From positions 1,864,501-1,928,500 of the forward strand of contig NZ_CP146606.1 of NCBI RefSeq assembly GCF_032842945.2: 64,000 nt of DNA, given 5' to 3'. The position numbers and the translations under genes were made by a program. Positions 1 to 9,708 of this stretch are shown here, one piece after another (the stretch's first letter is position 1; each line of letters opens with the position of its first letter). The DNA is from Roseovarius sp. W115. GTDB lineage: Bacteria > Pseudomonadota > Alphaproteobacteria > Rhodobacterales > Rhodobacteraceae. The notes beneath the pieces were generated by a model. The model did no database searches, was not told the DNA's origin, and worked only from the letters and a program-made list of their open reading frames with translations.

Positions 1-750
1 CCTCGACCAAGTCGCCAATTTCTTGCGAAAGAACGCGAGGAATAAATCCGATCCCGGCGCCTGCGGCAATGGCCCGGCGTTGGGCGTGTACATCCTGACT
101 GCGAAAGACGATGCGATTTTCTGGGGCAGTATCGCGGAGCCATTGGTTGAACGGCGCACGGTTCTTTGGGTCATCGGCGCTGACGAAACTGTGCTGATCA
201 AACTCGGCTTCAGATTTTGGAAGGCCGTGTCGGTCAATGTAACTTTGGCTCGCATAGAGCGTGTACTTCTGTTGGAAAAAGGTTGCACGACATTGTCGGG
301 TTGATCGGGCGCGCGGCCCGCGCGGATGGCAACATGTGCCTCGCCGTATTCCAACCGGAAGAGCCGTTCGCCCGTGAGAAACCGCACGATTATGCCGGGG
401 TATTCTCTTTGAAAATCACTTAGCACGGGGACCAACAGGTGGCTGAGCCCGCCAAGAGATGTCACAACCAACTCTCCGGAAACGTCGTGGCCCCGTCCTT
501 TGATCCTGCCAGATAACTGGCTGAACTGATCGTCTGTCGCCTGTGCAACGCGCAAAAGATCCTCACCGGCCTCAGTGGTTGTGTAGCCCCGCGCATGACG
601 TTGAAAGAGCTTCACGCCAAGCCTTTCCTCTAGAGCGTCAATGTGGCGGATCACGGTTGCGTGGTGCACACCCAAAACATCGGCCGCTCCACTCACTGTG
701 CCGACACGCGCAACATGGTAGGCGGTGCGCACTTCATCCCAACTGTCCAT
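1..750 (-). pseudogene. LysR-family transcriptional regulator, frameshifted, runs off window start
   Basis: Reading back from ATG at 750, the first 85 or so residues form a winged-helix LysR domain (VSGAADVLGVHHATVIRHID, then LEERLGVKLFQRHARGYTTT), followed by the substrate-binding domain. At the 5-base A run 276-280 (T run in the gene) the reading frame leaves the LysR sequence. Adding one base restores a normal continuation: TLYASQSYIDRHGLP, then FNQWLRDTAPENRIVF and AAGAGIGFIPRVLSQE. The given frame stays open but translates into non-LysR sequence. The 3' end lies outside the window. It is divergent from the azoreductase gene, the usual arrangement for a LysR regulator and its target. Either a real pseudogene or a one-base undercall. 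Confidence 0.85.
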
Positions 751-886
751 GTTTTCGGTGCTCCCAGAATTGTGCAATTTTCAACAAAAAATGTCTCATT
801 GCGATAGTTGCGTTTTCTGAAGCACAAGTCAAACTCTATGCCAGAACTTGCAAATACATATTGAGAGATTTCAGAGGATCTGACCA
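751..886. promoter_or_regulatory. divergent LysR / azoreductase intergenic region
   Basis: This AT-rich 136-bp gap separates the divergent regulator and azoreductase. It contains the short dyad ATTGTGCAAT at 769-778 and a TTGCG direct repeat at about 799-803 and 808-812. These are candidates for regulator contacts. That the LysR protein binds here is inferred from the gene arrangement only; no consensus was matched. Confidence 0.35.
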
Positions 887-1477
887 ATGACACATACTAT
901 TCTACATATCGACGCATCCTCGCGGACCGAAGGCTCTGTAACGCGGGATTTATCGGCGCGCCTTGTGGCGCAAAACCCCAAAGCCAAAGTGATCATCCGC
1001 GATCTCGCCGCCGCGCCCCTGCCGCAGATTACCGAGGATTGGGTGAATGCCAACTTTACGCCTGTTGATGCCCGCACAGAGGCACAAAGGAAAACGTTGG
1101 AGCTTTCGAATAGCCTTGTGGAAGAACTTCAAGCGGCCGATACATTGATCATCGGCTTGCCGATCTATAATTTCGGCGTGCCTGCAGCTATGAAAGCCTG
1201 GATTGATCTGATCGCTCGGGCCGGGCTGACCTTCCGCTATACGGAAAATGGACCAAAGGGGTTGCTGGACGGGAAACGCGCGATTGTTGCGGTGGCTTCA
1301 GGTGGCACCAAGACTGGGTCTGAGATTGATTTCGCAACACCCTACATCCGGCATGTTCTCGGGTTTATCGGGATCACAGATGTGGCGATTGTTTCGGCAG
1401 ATCAGATGTCTGTAGATGCCGATGCAAGCCTTGCGCGCGTTGAGGCGGAGATTGAGGCGCTAGCTGACGCAGCTTGA
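887..1477 (+). CDS. azoR: FMN-dependent NADH-azoreductase / quinone reductase
   Basis: 196 residues, the usual AzoR length. The N-terminus LHIDASSRTEGSVTR is the flavodoxin-fold phosphate-binding loop for FMN; residues 91-100 (LPIYNFGVPA) and 111-130 (from RAGLTFRYTENGP) match the AzoR active-site region. The family catalyses NAD(P)H-dependent two-electron reduction of quinones and azo compounds, protecting cells from thiol-reactive electrophiles. It is cytosolic. It sits divergently from a broken LysR gene, so its regulation may be lost if that frameshift is real. Confidence 0.93.
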   Translation: MTHTILHIDASSRTEGSVTRDLSARLVAQNPKAKVIIRDLAAAPLPQITEDWVNANFTPVDARTEAQRKTLELSNSLVEELQAADTLIIGLPIYNFGVPAAMKAWIDLIARAGLTFRYTENGPKGLLDGKRAIVAVASGGTKTGSEIDFATPYIRHVLGFIGITDVAIVSADQMSVDADASLARVEAEIEALADAA

Positions 1478-1490
1478 GCGAGTTTGGAGA

Positions 1491-1511
1491 GGGTGGGCGC
1501 ATCGCTCACCC
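1491..1511. terminator. possible bidirectional hairpin between azoR and I78 gene
   Basis: GGGTGGGCG (1491-1499) pairs with CGCTCACCC (1503-1511) around a CAT loop, with one G.T wobble. It lies between convergent gene ends and overlaps the stop codon of the minus-strand gene. There is no T run on either side, so intrinsic termination is only a possibility. Confidence 0.35.
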
Positions 1512-1802
1512 ACACCAAAACCGTACGATTTCGTTTCGACTGTTGAGATCGACGTTTAACCGTTTCGGATTGTACTCGGTTGTTACAATTCCACCCGGCG
1601 GGATGATCCGCACCGGGTTTGGCCATGCGGCTTCGTTGAAGGCGCTGACGGGTGCGCCTACAAGGCTCGCATTTTCAGCCACGCCGCATTCGTCTGGTCC
1701 AGCCTCTTCAAGTCTTGGAGGGGCGTCTGCTTCCACTTCCGCTGGGCCGCAGCTTGTCAGAACCAAACTCAATCCTGACGCCAAAATCAATGACATGCGC
1801 AT
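1506..1802 (-). CDS. peptidase inhibitor I78 family lipoprotein
   Basis: 98 residues. A lipoprotein signal, MRMSLILASGLSLVLTSC, puts the lipidated Cys at residue 18. The mature part has the I78 pattern: C39 followed by a loop, then PVRIIPPGGIVTTEYNPKRLNV and a terminal CG. The family inhibits serine proteases, and members are small periplasmic or membrane-anchored proteins. The start at 1802 was chosen because it gives the signal peptide and has GAAGGACAG upstream; an in-frame ATG two codons later would also work. Convergent with azoR. Confidence 0.85.
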   Translation of the reverse strand: MRMSLILASGLSLVLTSCGPAEVEADAPPRLEEAGPDECGVAENASLVGAPVSAFNEAAWPNPVRIIPPGGIVTTEYNPKRLNVDLNSRNEIVRFWCG

Positions 1803-1933
1803 GTGACTGTCCTTCTTTAGTTGGCTACAGTCTTGTGCCAAATGCGCTTTGCCACAACCCCAATGTGTCCAGTCTATTGAAATGATGCGCGGTTTCGCCC
1901 AAAGTCGGCAAAAGACTCTGGGAGGACAGTAAG

Positions 1934-3046
1934 ATGCGTACCACCGCAGCCGTGGCCCTTGAGGCCGGAAAACCAATGGAAATCATGGAAGTGAACCTCG
2001 ATGGCCCAAAGGCCGGAGAAGTGCTTGTTGAAATCAAGGCGACGGGGCTGTGTCACACGGATGACTTCACGCTGTCAGGCGCGGACCCGGAGGGCGCATT
2101 TCCTGCTATCCTTGGCCATGAGGGCGCGGGTGTCGTGGTCGAAGTGGGTCCGGGTGTAACCTCGCTGGCAGTAGGGGATCATGTGATCCCACTTTACACA
2201 CCTGAATGCCGTGAGTGTGAGTATTGCCTGAACCCCAAGACGAACCTCTGTCAGGCAATCCGCTCGACCCAAGGCCAGGGCGTGATGCCTGATGGTACGT
2301 CGCGGTTCTCCATGCTCGATGGCACGCCGATCCTGCACTATATGGGCTGCTCAACCTTCTCCAATCATACGGTCCTGCCAGAAATTGCACTGGCCAAGGT
2401 GCGTAAGGACGCGCCGTTTGACAAGATTTGCTACATCGGTTGCGGCGTGACCACAGGCATTGGCGCTGTGATGAACACCGCCAAGGTCGAGATTGGCTCG
2501 CGCGGCGTGGTGTTTGGTCTCGGCGGTATTGGTCTTAATGTGATTCAGGGTCTCCGCCTGGCCGGTGCGGATCAGATCGTGGGCGTTGACCTCAACCCGG
2601 CGAAGGTTGAAATGGCGACACGGTTTGGCATGACCGATTTCGTGAATCCCAAGGATGTGAAAGGCAGCCTTGTGGACCATTTGGTGGAGCTGACCGGCGG
2701 CGGGGCAGATTATTCCTTCGATGCCACAGGCAACGTGCAGGTGATGCGCGACGCGCTGGAATGCGCGCACAAGGGCTGGGGCGAAAGCGTGATCATCGGT
2801 GTGGCACCAGCCGGTGCCGAGATTTCGACACGGCCCTTTCAACTGGTCACTGGCCGGGTCTGGCGCGGCACGGCCTTTGGCGGCGCACGCGGGCGCACGG
2901 ACGTGCCCAAGATTGTCGACTGGTACATGGATGGTAAGATCGAGATCGATCCGATGATCACCCACACCATGCCATTGGAAGACATCAATAAGGGGTTTGA
3001 CCTGATGCATTCCGGGGAAAGCATCCGGTCGGTGGTGATGTATTGA
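1934..3046 (+). CDS. frmA: S-(hydroxymethyl)glutathione dehydrogenase / class III alcohol dehydrogenase
   Basis: 370 residues. The catalytic zinc ligands are visible (C40 in GLCHTDD, H62-E63 in GHEGAG, C170), as is the structural zinc cluster C92, C95, C98, C106. The NAD-binding Rossmann motif is [13 protein letters not shown] at about 191-203. The enzyme oxidises the formaldehyde-glutathione adduct to S-formylglutathione with NAD and is also known as GSNO reductase. SD GGGAGGAC precedes the ATG. S-formylglutathione hydrolase (fghA), a common downstream partner, is absent; a SIMPL-domain gene overlaps the stop codon instead. Confidence 0.96.
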   Translation: MRTTAAVALEAGKPMEIMEVNLDGPKAGEVLVEIKATGLCHTDDFTLSGADPEGAFPAILGHEGAGVVVEVGPGVTSLAVGDHVIPLYTPECRECEYCLNPKTNLCQAIRSTQGQGVMPDGTSRFSMLDGTPILHYMGCSTFSNHTVLPEIALAKVRKDAPFDKICYIGCGVTTGIGAVMNTAKVEIGSRGVVFGLGGIGLNVIQGLRLAGADQIVGVDLNPAKVEMATRFGMTDFVNPKDVKGSLVDHLVELTGGGADYSFDATGNVQVMRDALECAHKGWGESVIIGVAPAGAEISTRPFQLVTGRVWRGTAFGGARGRTDVPKIVDWYMDGKIEIDPMITHTMPLEDINKGFDLMHSGESIRSVVMY

Positions 3047-3717
3047 CCGAAGAACAGTGCGCTGAGAACCGTTACATCGAGGTGGTTGGGTCGGCCAAGT
3101 ACGAACTAACAGCAATAGCTTTTCCCTTGGAACTGACTTTTACCTCAGCTTCCAAGGGAAGGGTTGATAGATACAAACTATCTAAAGCTGTAGATGGGTT
3201 TGTAGTAGCTCTTGAGGAGCAGGGTTTTGACCTGAATAAGTTAAGCCATGGAGGTTCGCGCGATACCAAGAGATATTGGGGTAGCCGACAGTTAAAAAGC
3301 GAACTTGTTCTGAGGATGATGTGCGAAACAGCCCAAGAGGCTGCAGACCTAAATTCGGCCTGTGCACAGATCCCTCACGAGGGCGCGGAATTGGCATTGG
3401 ATGCGAAGGTGCCTGTTTTCGAGGAAGGATCAGACAAACGTTCCTCTGCCTTTGCGAAGGCAACAAAGAACGCGCAAAAAAGCGCGGGTTTAATTGCACA
3501 AACCGCAGGAGCTCAGTTGGGGCGCATAGTTTTTGCCAGAGAAATGAACGACGCGGCTAGAGGAAGTGGCTATGGTTCGGACACCGACTGGGGTGAACAT
3601 AACATCAGATCTGCGCTCGTGGCTGGAGCAGGAGGTGGTTCCCCGCACGCCCAACCTGGCGGTGATGTGCATACAGCCAGAGTAGTGAATCTGCTGGTGC
3701 GTTTTGAACTCAAGTAG
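3043..3717 (+). CDS. SIMPL (DUF541) domain protein, cytoplasmic form
   Basis: 224 residues beginning at TTG, whose first bases overlap the frmA stop (TTGA), so it is probably translationally coupled. The N-terminal [11 protein letters not shown] strand and the overall layout (paired strands, helix with [21 protein letters not shown]-terminal [11 protein letters not shown]) fit the SIMPL/DUF541 fold. Family members are usually exported; no signal peptide is seen here. Base composition is more AT-rich than frmA, suggesting later acquisition. Function is unknown. Coupling to formaldehyde/GSNO metabolism is inferred from position only. Confidence 0.75.
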   Translation: MTEEQCAENRYIEVVGSAKYELTAIAFPLELTFTSASKGRVDRYKLSKAVDGFVVALEEQGFDLNKLSHGGSRDTKRYWGSRQLKSELVLRMMCETAQEAADLNSACAQIPHEGAELALDAKVPVFEEGSDKRSSAFAKATKNAQKSAGLIAQTAGAQLGRIVFAREMNDAARGSGYGSDTDWGEHNIRSALVAGAGGGSPHAQPGGDVHTARVVNLLVRFELK

Positions 3718-3862
3718 CGAGATGAGTTCTGAGCGAAGGAAAAACCTCAAAATCGAGTTTTCCTTGCTGCCTTTCAGCATCTTTGGATAACAAACCCTTG
3801 TCTCGACAGTTCTTCGATGGCGCGGTAACACGATCACATAAGATTAGTCTATCGAGGTTCGA

Positions 3863-4459
3863 ATGACGCAGTTTACGCGCCGTGCTTTCTCTCTTTCTTT
3901 GGTCTCAACAGCTGCTCTCGCAGGCTGTGCGACACCGCCCGTTCATGCCCCTGATGAGGTGAGCCGTCTGGCCAACGGGATTGCGGCTTTGAACCCAACG
4001 ATCGACCCCGGTGAGGCGCTGCGCGCTGCGGATATTGGGATCAACTATCCAAAGCAGCTGCGTCGGGAATACGGCGTCACGGACTCTGCCATTGTGCACA
4101 ACATCAAAGTAAACGCAGGCACGCGACCGCGTGGGCTTTGCTGGCACTGGGCCGAAGATATGCAAAAGCGTTTAGAGCAGGAGCAGTTTGAAACACTTGT
4201 CACGCATCGCGCCATTGCCAATGCGCATACAAGGCTTTTGATTGATCATTCCACCGTTATCGTCTCGGCGCGGGGGGATCAGTTTGACGAGGGTATGGTA
4301 CTTGACCCCTGGCGTTTCGGCGGCACGCTCTATTGGGCGCCAACCACAGAGGATGTAAAATACACTTGGGTGCACCGCCAAGAAGTCTTTGCCTGGAAAC
4401 GCGCGCGCGGCATCTTGAAGGGGAGCGATCCGTCTTCTGAACCGATCCCTGCGAGCTAA
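3863..4459 (+). CDS. conserved hypothetical lipoprotein
   Basis: 198 residues. N-terminal TRRAFSLSLVSTAALAGC is a lipobox signal, with Arg-Arg compatible with Tat export, and gives a lipidated Cys at about residue 22. The mature protein has no family I can name. Distinctive blocks are GLCWHWAEDM, NAHTRLLIDHSTVIVSA and GMVLDPWRFGGTLYW, rich in Trp and His. It is probably an outer-membrane or periplasmic anchored protein. It stands alone, with 145 bp of gene-free sequence before it. Confidence 0.7.
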   Translation: MTQFTRRAFSLSLVSTAALAGCATPPVHAPDEVSRLANGIAALNPTIDPGEALRAADIGINYPKQLRREYGVTDSAIVHNIKVNAGTRPRGLCWHWAEDMQKRLEQEQFETLVTHRAIANAHTRLLIDHSTVIVSARGDQFDEGMVLDPWRFGGTLYWAPTTEDVKYTWVHRQEVFAWKRARGILKGSDPSSEPIPAS

Positions 4460-4557
4460 ACCCCATTTGCACAGACATGTGTGCACCAACGCACTTGCAT
4501 CGACGCTTAGGGCAGTTACCTCTTGGACAACGCACGCATCAAAGAGGGAGCGCCGAT

Positions 4558-5424
4558 ATGAGCGACACATATACACCCCCCGAGGTTTGGACCTGGGAAC
4601 AGGAAAACGGGGGCACCTTTGCTTCGACCAATCGTCCCATCGCTGGGGCAACGCATGACAAAGAGCTGCCGGTAGGCAAGCACCCGTTTCAGCTTTACTC
4701 GATGGGCACACCCAATGGGGTGAAGATCACTGTGATGTTCGAAGAGCTTCTGGCGGCTGGGCACGATGCGGAATATGACGCGTGGCTTATTCGGATCGGC
4801 GATGGGGATCAGTTTGGCTCGGGGTTTGTTGAGGTGAACCCGAATTCGAAAATTCCTGCCCTCGTGGACCGTAGCGGAGCCGAGCCTTTGCATGTGTTTG
4901 AGTCTGGTTCGATCCTCATCCATCTGGCAGAGAAATTTGGGGCGTTTCTTCCTTCATCAGGCCCGGAACGCACGGAGGTCATGAACTGGCTGATGTGGCA
5001 AATGGGGAGCGCGCCGTATTTGGGCGGCGGCTTTGGTCACTTCTACGCCTATGCGCCTGAGAAGTGGCAATATCCGATTGACCGCTTTGCGATGGAGACC
5101 AAGCGTCAGCTTGATGTGCTGGACAAGCGCCTCGCGGACCGGCCCTACATCGCCGGCAATGACTATAGCATCGCCGATATGGCGATTTGGCCTTGGTACG
5201 GAAACTTGGCGCTTGGGCGGCAGTACAATGCCGGGACGTTCCTTTCTGTGCATGAGTACAAGAACGTTGTGGCCTGGGCCGAGAAAATCCTCGACCGCCC
5301 AACGGTTCAACGCGGCCGCATGGTGAACCGGACTATGGGGGATCCATCTGAGCAGCTCTGGGAACGGCATGACGCGTCGGATTTTGAGACGCAGACACAG
5401 GATAAGATCGGCGAAAACGCCTAA
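4558..5424 (+). CDS. yghU: YghU-type glutathione S-transferase
   Basis: 288 residues from the ATG at 4558; an upstream in-frame start at 4477 adds a segment unlike the family. It has the long YghU N-terminal arm (YTPPEVWTWEQENGGTFAS) before the thioredoxin-like domain, with PFQLYSMGTPNGVKITVMFE and NPNSKIPALVD, then a helical GST C-domain (YIAGNDYSIADMAIWPWYG). YghU-class enzymes reduce disulfides and peroxides using two bound glutathiones. SD AGGGAG precedes the start. Monocistronic in appearance. Confidence 0.93.
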   Translation: MSDTYTPPEVWTWEQENGGTFASTNRPIAGATHDKELPVGKHPFQLYSMGTPNGVKITVMFEELLAAGHDAEYDAWLIRIGDGDQFGSGFVEVNPNSKIPALVDRSGAEPLHVFESGSILIHLAEKFGAFLPSSGPERTEVMNWLMWQMGSAPYLGGGFGHFYAYAPEKWQYPIDRFAMETKRQLDVLDKRLADRPYIAGNDYSIADMAIWPWYGNLALGRQYNAGTFLSVHEYKNVVAWAEKILDRPTVQRGRMVNRTMGDPSEQLWERHDASDFETQTQDKIGENA

Positions 5425-5477
5425 TTAAGTTTTACTTTGGGTTGTGGTCAGGCAGGGTGATCCAAAGGAGATTGCCC

Positions 5478-6170
5478 ATGCCTGACGATCCAAAGCTTTT
5501 GGCGGTGTTGATTGATGCGGATAACGTTCCTGCAAAACACGCTGATGCGATTCTACGAGAAGTGACCAAGTACGGCAAACCGGGTTTGCGACGCGTGTAT
5601 GGGGATTGGTCTGATGCCCGTCTCTCTGGATGGAGCAAAGCGGCGCAGGAACTGGGTTTAGTCCAGCATCAGCAGTCAGCGAATACCAAAGGTAAAAACG
5701 CGTCTGATATAGGCTTAGTGATTGATGCGATGGATATTCTGCATGCTGGTCAATTTGACGAGTTTGTCTTGGTGTCTTCCGACAGTGATTTTACTCGGCT
5801 GGCCAGTCGTATCAGGGAAAGTGGATTAACAGTAAACGTAATCGGTGAACGTAAGACGCCGAGCGCGTTAAAGAATGCCTGTAACCGATTTGTAGCAATC
5901 GAAACTATATCTCAGAAACCTGACGATAAGAACACTGATGCTTTGAATAAAGAAGCCAAAGAACTGATTTTAGGGGCGATCGAAAAGATAGATCTAGATG
6001 TAGAGTGGTATCCTTTGAATAGAATAGGCCAGTTAATTAGAGCAGATAAACCAGATTTTGATCCCCGCAACTATGGTCATACGAAGCTCATTGACATGGT
6101 CAAAACCATTAAAGGTTTTGCAACAAAAACCGAGGGTGAAACGAATGTATACATACAATGCGAGAAATAG
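5478..6170 (+). CDS. NYN domain protein with C-terminal OST-HTH/LOTUS domain
   Basis: 230 residues from ATG 5478, preceded by a strong AAAGGAG. The N-terminal two thirds is a NYN (PIN-like, LabA/DUF88) domain with its acidic metal-site residues in LLAVLIDADNVP, KNASDIGLVIDAMDIL and FVLVSSDSDFTRLA. The C-terminal part, with DPRNYGHTKLIDMVK, is an OST-HTH/LOTUS module. NYN proteins are RNA-processing nucleases or related; LOTUS domains bind RNA. The second half is clearly more AT-rich than the neighbours. Target RNA unknown. Confidence 0.88.
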   Translation: MPDDPKLLAVLIDADNVPAKHADAILREVTKYGKPGLRRVYGDWSDARLSGWSKAAQELGLVQHQQSANTKGKNASDIGLVIDAMDILHAGQFDEFVLVSSDSDFTRLASRIRESGLTVNVIGERKTPSALKNACNRFVAIETISQKPDDKNTDALNKEAKELILGAIEKIDLDVEWYPLNRIGQLIRADKPDFDPRNYGHTKLIDMVKTIKGFATKTEGETNVYIQCEK

Positions 6171-6181
6171 GTTTTAGGCTC

Positions 6182-6667
6182 TCAAAACACCCCCATACTC
6201 AACCCCGCACCAAACGCCTGACCCAGATCACGGCACGGTGCGAGCTGTTCGTCCGTTAACTTCTTCTCCGCCAATATGGCGTCGGGCGTCTGCGCATGGG
6301 TACACACGATGATCGGCTCTTGGATGATTTTCAACCGCCACCCTGTGGCGATCCGGGCGATTTGGCGCACGGCGTTTTCGCCGTCTGAACCGGCACACAC
6401 CATTTGAGCGTAGGGGCGGCCTTCGATCTTGCCCAAAACAGGGTAGTAGCAACGATCAAAGAAATCCTTCATGACGCCTGATATGGAGGCCAGGTTCTCC
6501 GGCGCGCAGAAGATATAGCCCGAGGCTTGCAAAAGGTCTTCGGGTGTGGCCTCTGCTGCTTCGACAAGCCGTGTCGTGGTCTCTGTCTCTGCGGCTTTGG
6601 CGGCAGCCTGAGCCATTTGGCGGCTGCCACCGGTGCGGGAATGATAGACGATCAGCAGCTCTGACAT
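6182..6667 (-). CDS. flavodoxin family protein
   Basis: 161 residues. The start LLIVYHSRTGGSRQMAQAAA is the FMN phosphate-binding loop of the flavodoxin fold, followed by GYIFCAPENLASISGVMKDFFDRCYYPV, a typical isoalloxazine-side segment. It probably acts as a cytosolic FMN-binding NAD(P)H reductase or electron carrier. It lies 21 bp downstream of dapA on the same strand and may be co-transcribed. Substrate is not predictable. Confidence 0.8.
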   Translation of the reverse strand: MSELLIVYHSRTGGSRQMAQAAAKAAETETTTRLVEAAEATPEDLLQASGYIFCAPENLASISGVMKDFFDRCYYPVLGKIEGRPYAQMVCAGSDGENAVRQIARIATGWRLKIIQEPIIVCTHAQTPDAILAEKKLTDEQLAPCRDLGQAFGAGLSMGVF

Positions 6668-6688
6668 CGGTCTGCCGCGTCCCTAGGG

Positions 6689-7564
6689 TTAGTTAATCAG
6701 CCCGGCAAAGCGCAGACCATCATCCACCATAGCGCGCGTCTCGTCACTAAGCCCTGTGAGAGGCGAGCGGACTTCCTCGCTGCACAGTCCAAGCTGAGAC
6801 ATGGCATATTTTGCGCCGACAAGGCCGGGCTCTGTGAAAATGGCCTTGTGAAGAGGCATCAGACGATCCTGAATTTCCAGTGCCTTGGCATAGTCGCCGG
6901 ACAGTGTGGCATTCTGGACGTCAGCCACCATTTTTGGCGCCACATTCGCGGTAACCGAAATGACGCCGACACCGCCCTGGGCATTGAACCCATGTGCGGT
7001 CGCGTCTTCGCCGGAAATCTGGCAAAACTCCGTGCCGCACGTCATGCGCTGCTGGCTGACGCGGGCCAAATCGCCGGTGGCATCCTTGACGCCGACAATC
7101 CGGGGCAGTTTGGCCAACTCGCCCATGGTTTCAGGTGTCATATCGACGACCGAGCGACCGGGTATGTTGTAGATAATGATTGGAAGCTCACAACAATCGT
7201 GCAGCGCGGTGAAGTGGGCGATCAGGCCGCGTTGGGTCGGTTTGTTGTAGTATGGGGTCACAACCAGTGCAGCATCCGCACCGACTTTTTCGGCGTGTTG
7301 CATGAATCGGATGGATTCTACCGTGTTGTTACTGCCTGCGCCGGCAATCACAGGCACACGGCCCGCTGCGGCGCGCACGACTTCTTCCACCACTTTTTCG
7401 TGTTCTTCATGGCTTAGCGTGGGGCTTTCACCGGTCGTTCCAACCGGCACAAGTCCATGACTTCCTTCACCAATATGCCACTCAACCAGTTTCTTGAGCG
7501 TATCAACATCCAGTTCACCGTTCTTGAACGGCGTGACCAGGGCAGGAAAAGATCCTTTGAACAT
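6689..7564 (-). CDS. dapA: 4-hydroxy-tetrahydrodipicolinate synthase
   Basis: 291 residues. GTTGES (42-47), Tyr132 and Arg137 in IYNIPGRS, and the Schiff-base Lys160 in [11 protein letters not shown] define DapA. It condenses pyruvate with aspartate semialdehyde in lysine and diaminopimelate synthesis. The asd gene that supplies the semialdehyde is far away at 55.2 kb. The start at 7564 has AAAGGAGCG upstream; a longer in-frame start upstream is unlikely. Divergent from the lytic transglycosylase gene, so both envelope functions share one intergenic region. Confidence 0.96.
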   Translation of the reverse strand: MFKGSFPALVTPFKNGELDVDTLKKLVEWHIGEGSHGLVPVGTTGESPTLSHEEHEKVVEEVVRAAAGRVPVIAGAGSNNTVESIRFMQHAEKVGADAALVVTPYYNKPTQRGLIAHFTALHDCCELPIIIYNIPGRSVVDMTPETMGELAKLPRIVGVKDATGDLARVSQQRMTCGTEFCQISGEDATAHGFNAQGGVGVISVTANVAPKMVADVQNATLSGDYAKALEIQDRLMPLHKAIFTEPGLVGAKYAMSQLGLCSEEVRSPLTGLSDETRAMVDDGLRFAGLIN

Positions 7565-7730
7565 GATACGCTCCTTTCTATGTCTAGCCGTAAGCGGTTT
7601 AACACTTGGGCTGGTGTATTGACATGTCCCGTTCGGGCCATGCCGGTGCCATCTTTCTGCCAAGCAAGTGATTAGACTGTGTCTGATTGCCTGCTTAGGC
7701 TGGCGTTGTCTATCGTCTGTGGTTAGGAAA

Positions 7731-9704
7731 ATGCAAGAGATGTTGCGTACCCTGAGCCTTGTTTTTGCTGTTCTTGTGCTGTCACCTCCGGTGTTGGCTG
7801 GAGAACCTGCGCCTGTTGGTCCGCGCCCTTTGTCCAGTGCCTTTGACGCAATGCAGGCGGGGCGGTGGAGTGTGGCCACACGTCTTGCGGAGCGCAGCGG
7901 ACCGGGTGCTGCGGCACTGATCGAATGGCACAGGTTGCGCGAAGGCTATGGATCACAGCAAGACATACTGAACTTTCTTAAGGACCATCCGGATTGGCCG
8001 GGCCTTGAATTGCTGCGTCGCAAGAGTGAATTGACGATTGCGCAGGGTGATCCGAAGTCTGTCATCGCCTTTTTTGAGAACAGCGCACCGCAATCGGGGC
8101 GTGCGGCCCTGGGTTTCGCCGAAGCGTTGCGCGCCGAAGGGCGAGAGGGTGATGCGGAAGTAGCTGTTGTTCTGGCTTGGCGCACGCTTGATCTGACCAC
8201 AGATGAACACAACGCTTTCATGAAAGATTGGGCGGAACTGCTAAAACCGCATCACAAAGCACGGCTCGATATGGCACTTTGGCGTGGACTGCGCGATGTG
8301 GCCTTGATGCTGCCCTTGGTGGATGACGAAACGCGTGCTTTGGCTGAGATTCGGCAGAGTATTGAGGCAGGGAAAACTGGCGCGCTGAAGCGTCTTGAAA
8401 AGCTGCCCAAGAGTGCCAAGAGCAATCCGCATGTCGCCTATGCTCTCTTCAATCGGCACATCAAACGAGGTGAGCGCGACGAAGCCATAAAGATGATTTT
8501 GCGCCAAAGCCGCGAGGCCGATGGTCTTGGGCAAGCCGAGCGTTGGGCAGGGTGGCGACGGGAGTTGGCGCGTGACCGAATGCGCGATGGCGCTGCGCAA
8601 ACGGCTTATGACTTGGCTGCTACGCATGGTTTGGTGGAAGGGTCTCATTTCGCTGATCTGGAATGGCTGGCGGGGTTCATCGCACTAACTGATCTGAATG
8701 ATCCAGAGACAGCGGTCGCACATTTCCAACGCTTTATGGATAAGGTTGAGACGCCGATCTCGCTGGGTCGTGCTGGGTATTGGCTTGGGCGCGCGCAAGA
8801 GGCCATGGGCAACGCGGAGGGTGCCGCGCTGGCTTATGAATTAGGGGCGCTGCACCAAACAAGCTTTTATGGTTTGCTTGCCGCGGAACGCGGTGGGTTT
8901 CCGTCGGACCCTGAGTTGGTTGGAGATGAGGAATTTCCCGACTGGCGCACGGCCGAATTTACCAAGCGTGATGTTTTCCAAGCTGGGTTGCTGGCCTACG
9001 CGAATGGGCGCCAGAACCTTGCGGAACGGTTCTTTCGACATCTTGCTCTTGACCTGAACCGGACCGAGCTGGGGCAGTTGGGCGATGCGATGGCCGCGCT
9101 TGGCTCAGAACATCTACAGGTGATGGTGTCGAAAACGGCCGCAAGGCGCGGCGTGGCATTGCCGGGACCTTACTATCCGTTGCATCCTCTCAAGTCGTTA
9201 GAGTTGCCAGTGCCGGCCGAATTGTCATTGGCCATTGCGCGTCGAGAAAGTGAATTTGACCAAACTGTCACCAGTGGTGCAGGAGCTATGGGGCTGATGC
9301 AGCTTATGCCAGCCACGGCGGCTGAGATGGCACGGGCCATTGGCGCCACAGGCCACAACCGCGCTCGGGTTTTCGAGGATTGGAAGTACAACGCGAAGCT
9401 GGGCGCCGAATATTTGGCGCGTATGGCTCAGAGATTTGACGGAAACATCGTGATGATGGCCGCAGCCTACAATGCAGGGCCGTCGCGCCCATCGCGGTGG
9501 ATGTCACGGTTTGGCGATCCACGCAGAGGCGGGGTAGATGTGATCGACTGGATCGAACACATCCCCTTCAACGAGACGCGCAACTACGTCATGCGTGTGG
9601 CAGAAAGCCTGCCGGTCTACCGCGCAAGATTGGGACGTGACCCGCACCCTGTACCGTTTAGCCAGGAATTGACCGGGTCCACGTTTTCCGCGGCTCTGGA
9701 TTAG
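7731..9704 (+). CDS. slt: soluble lytic murein transglycosylase
   Basis: 657 residues. A signal peptide ([19 protein letters not shown]) is followed by a long helical superhelix region and a C-terminal SLT domain with catalytic Glu506 in ARRESEFD, then [20 protein letters not shown] and [14 protein letters not shown]. It cleaves peptidoglycan glycan strands to 1,6-anhydro products in the periplasm. The start could be 7731 or the ATG at 7740; neither has ideal SD spacing. Convergent with the copper-chaperone gene, with only four bases between stops. Confidence 0.92.
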   Translation: MQEMLRTLSLVFAVLVLSPPVLAGEPAPVGPRPLSSAFDAMQAGRWSVATRLAERSGPGAAALIEWHRLREGYGSQQDILNFLKDHPDWPGLELLRRKSELTIAQGDPKSVIAFFENSAPQSGRAALGFAEALRAEGREGDAEVAVVLAWRTLDLTTDEHNAFMKDWAELLKPHHKARLDMALWRGLRDVALMLPLVDDETRALAEIRQSIEAGKTGALKRLEKLPKSAKSNPHVAYALFNRHIKRGERDEAIKMILRQSREADGLGQAERWAGWRRELARDRMRDGAAQTAYDLAATHGLVEGSHFADLEWLAGFIALTDLNDPETAVAHFQRFMDKVETPISLGRAGYWLGRAQEAMGNAEGAALAYELGALHQTSFYGLLAAERGGFPSDPELVGDEEFPDWRTAEFTKRDVFQAGLLAYANGRQNLAERFFRHLALDLNRTELGQLGDAMAALGSEHLQVMVSKTAARRGVALPGPYYPLHPLKSLELPVPAELSLAIARRESEFDQTVTSGAGAMGLMQLMPATAAEMARAIGATGHNRARVFEDWKYNAKLGAEYLARMAQRFDGNIVMMAAAYNAGPSRPSRWMSRFGDPRRGGVDVIDWIEHIPFNETRNYVMRVAESLPVYRARLGRDPHPVPFSQELTGSTFSAALD

Positions 9705-9708
9705 ACCC

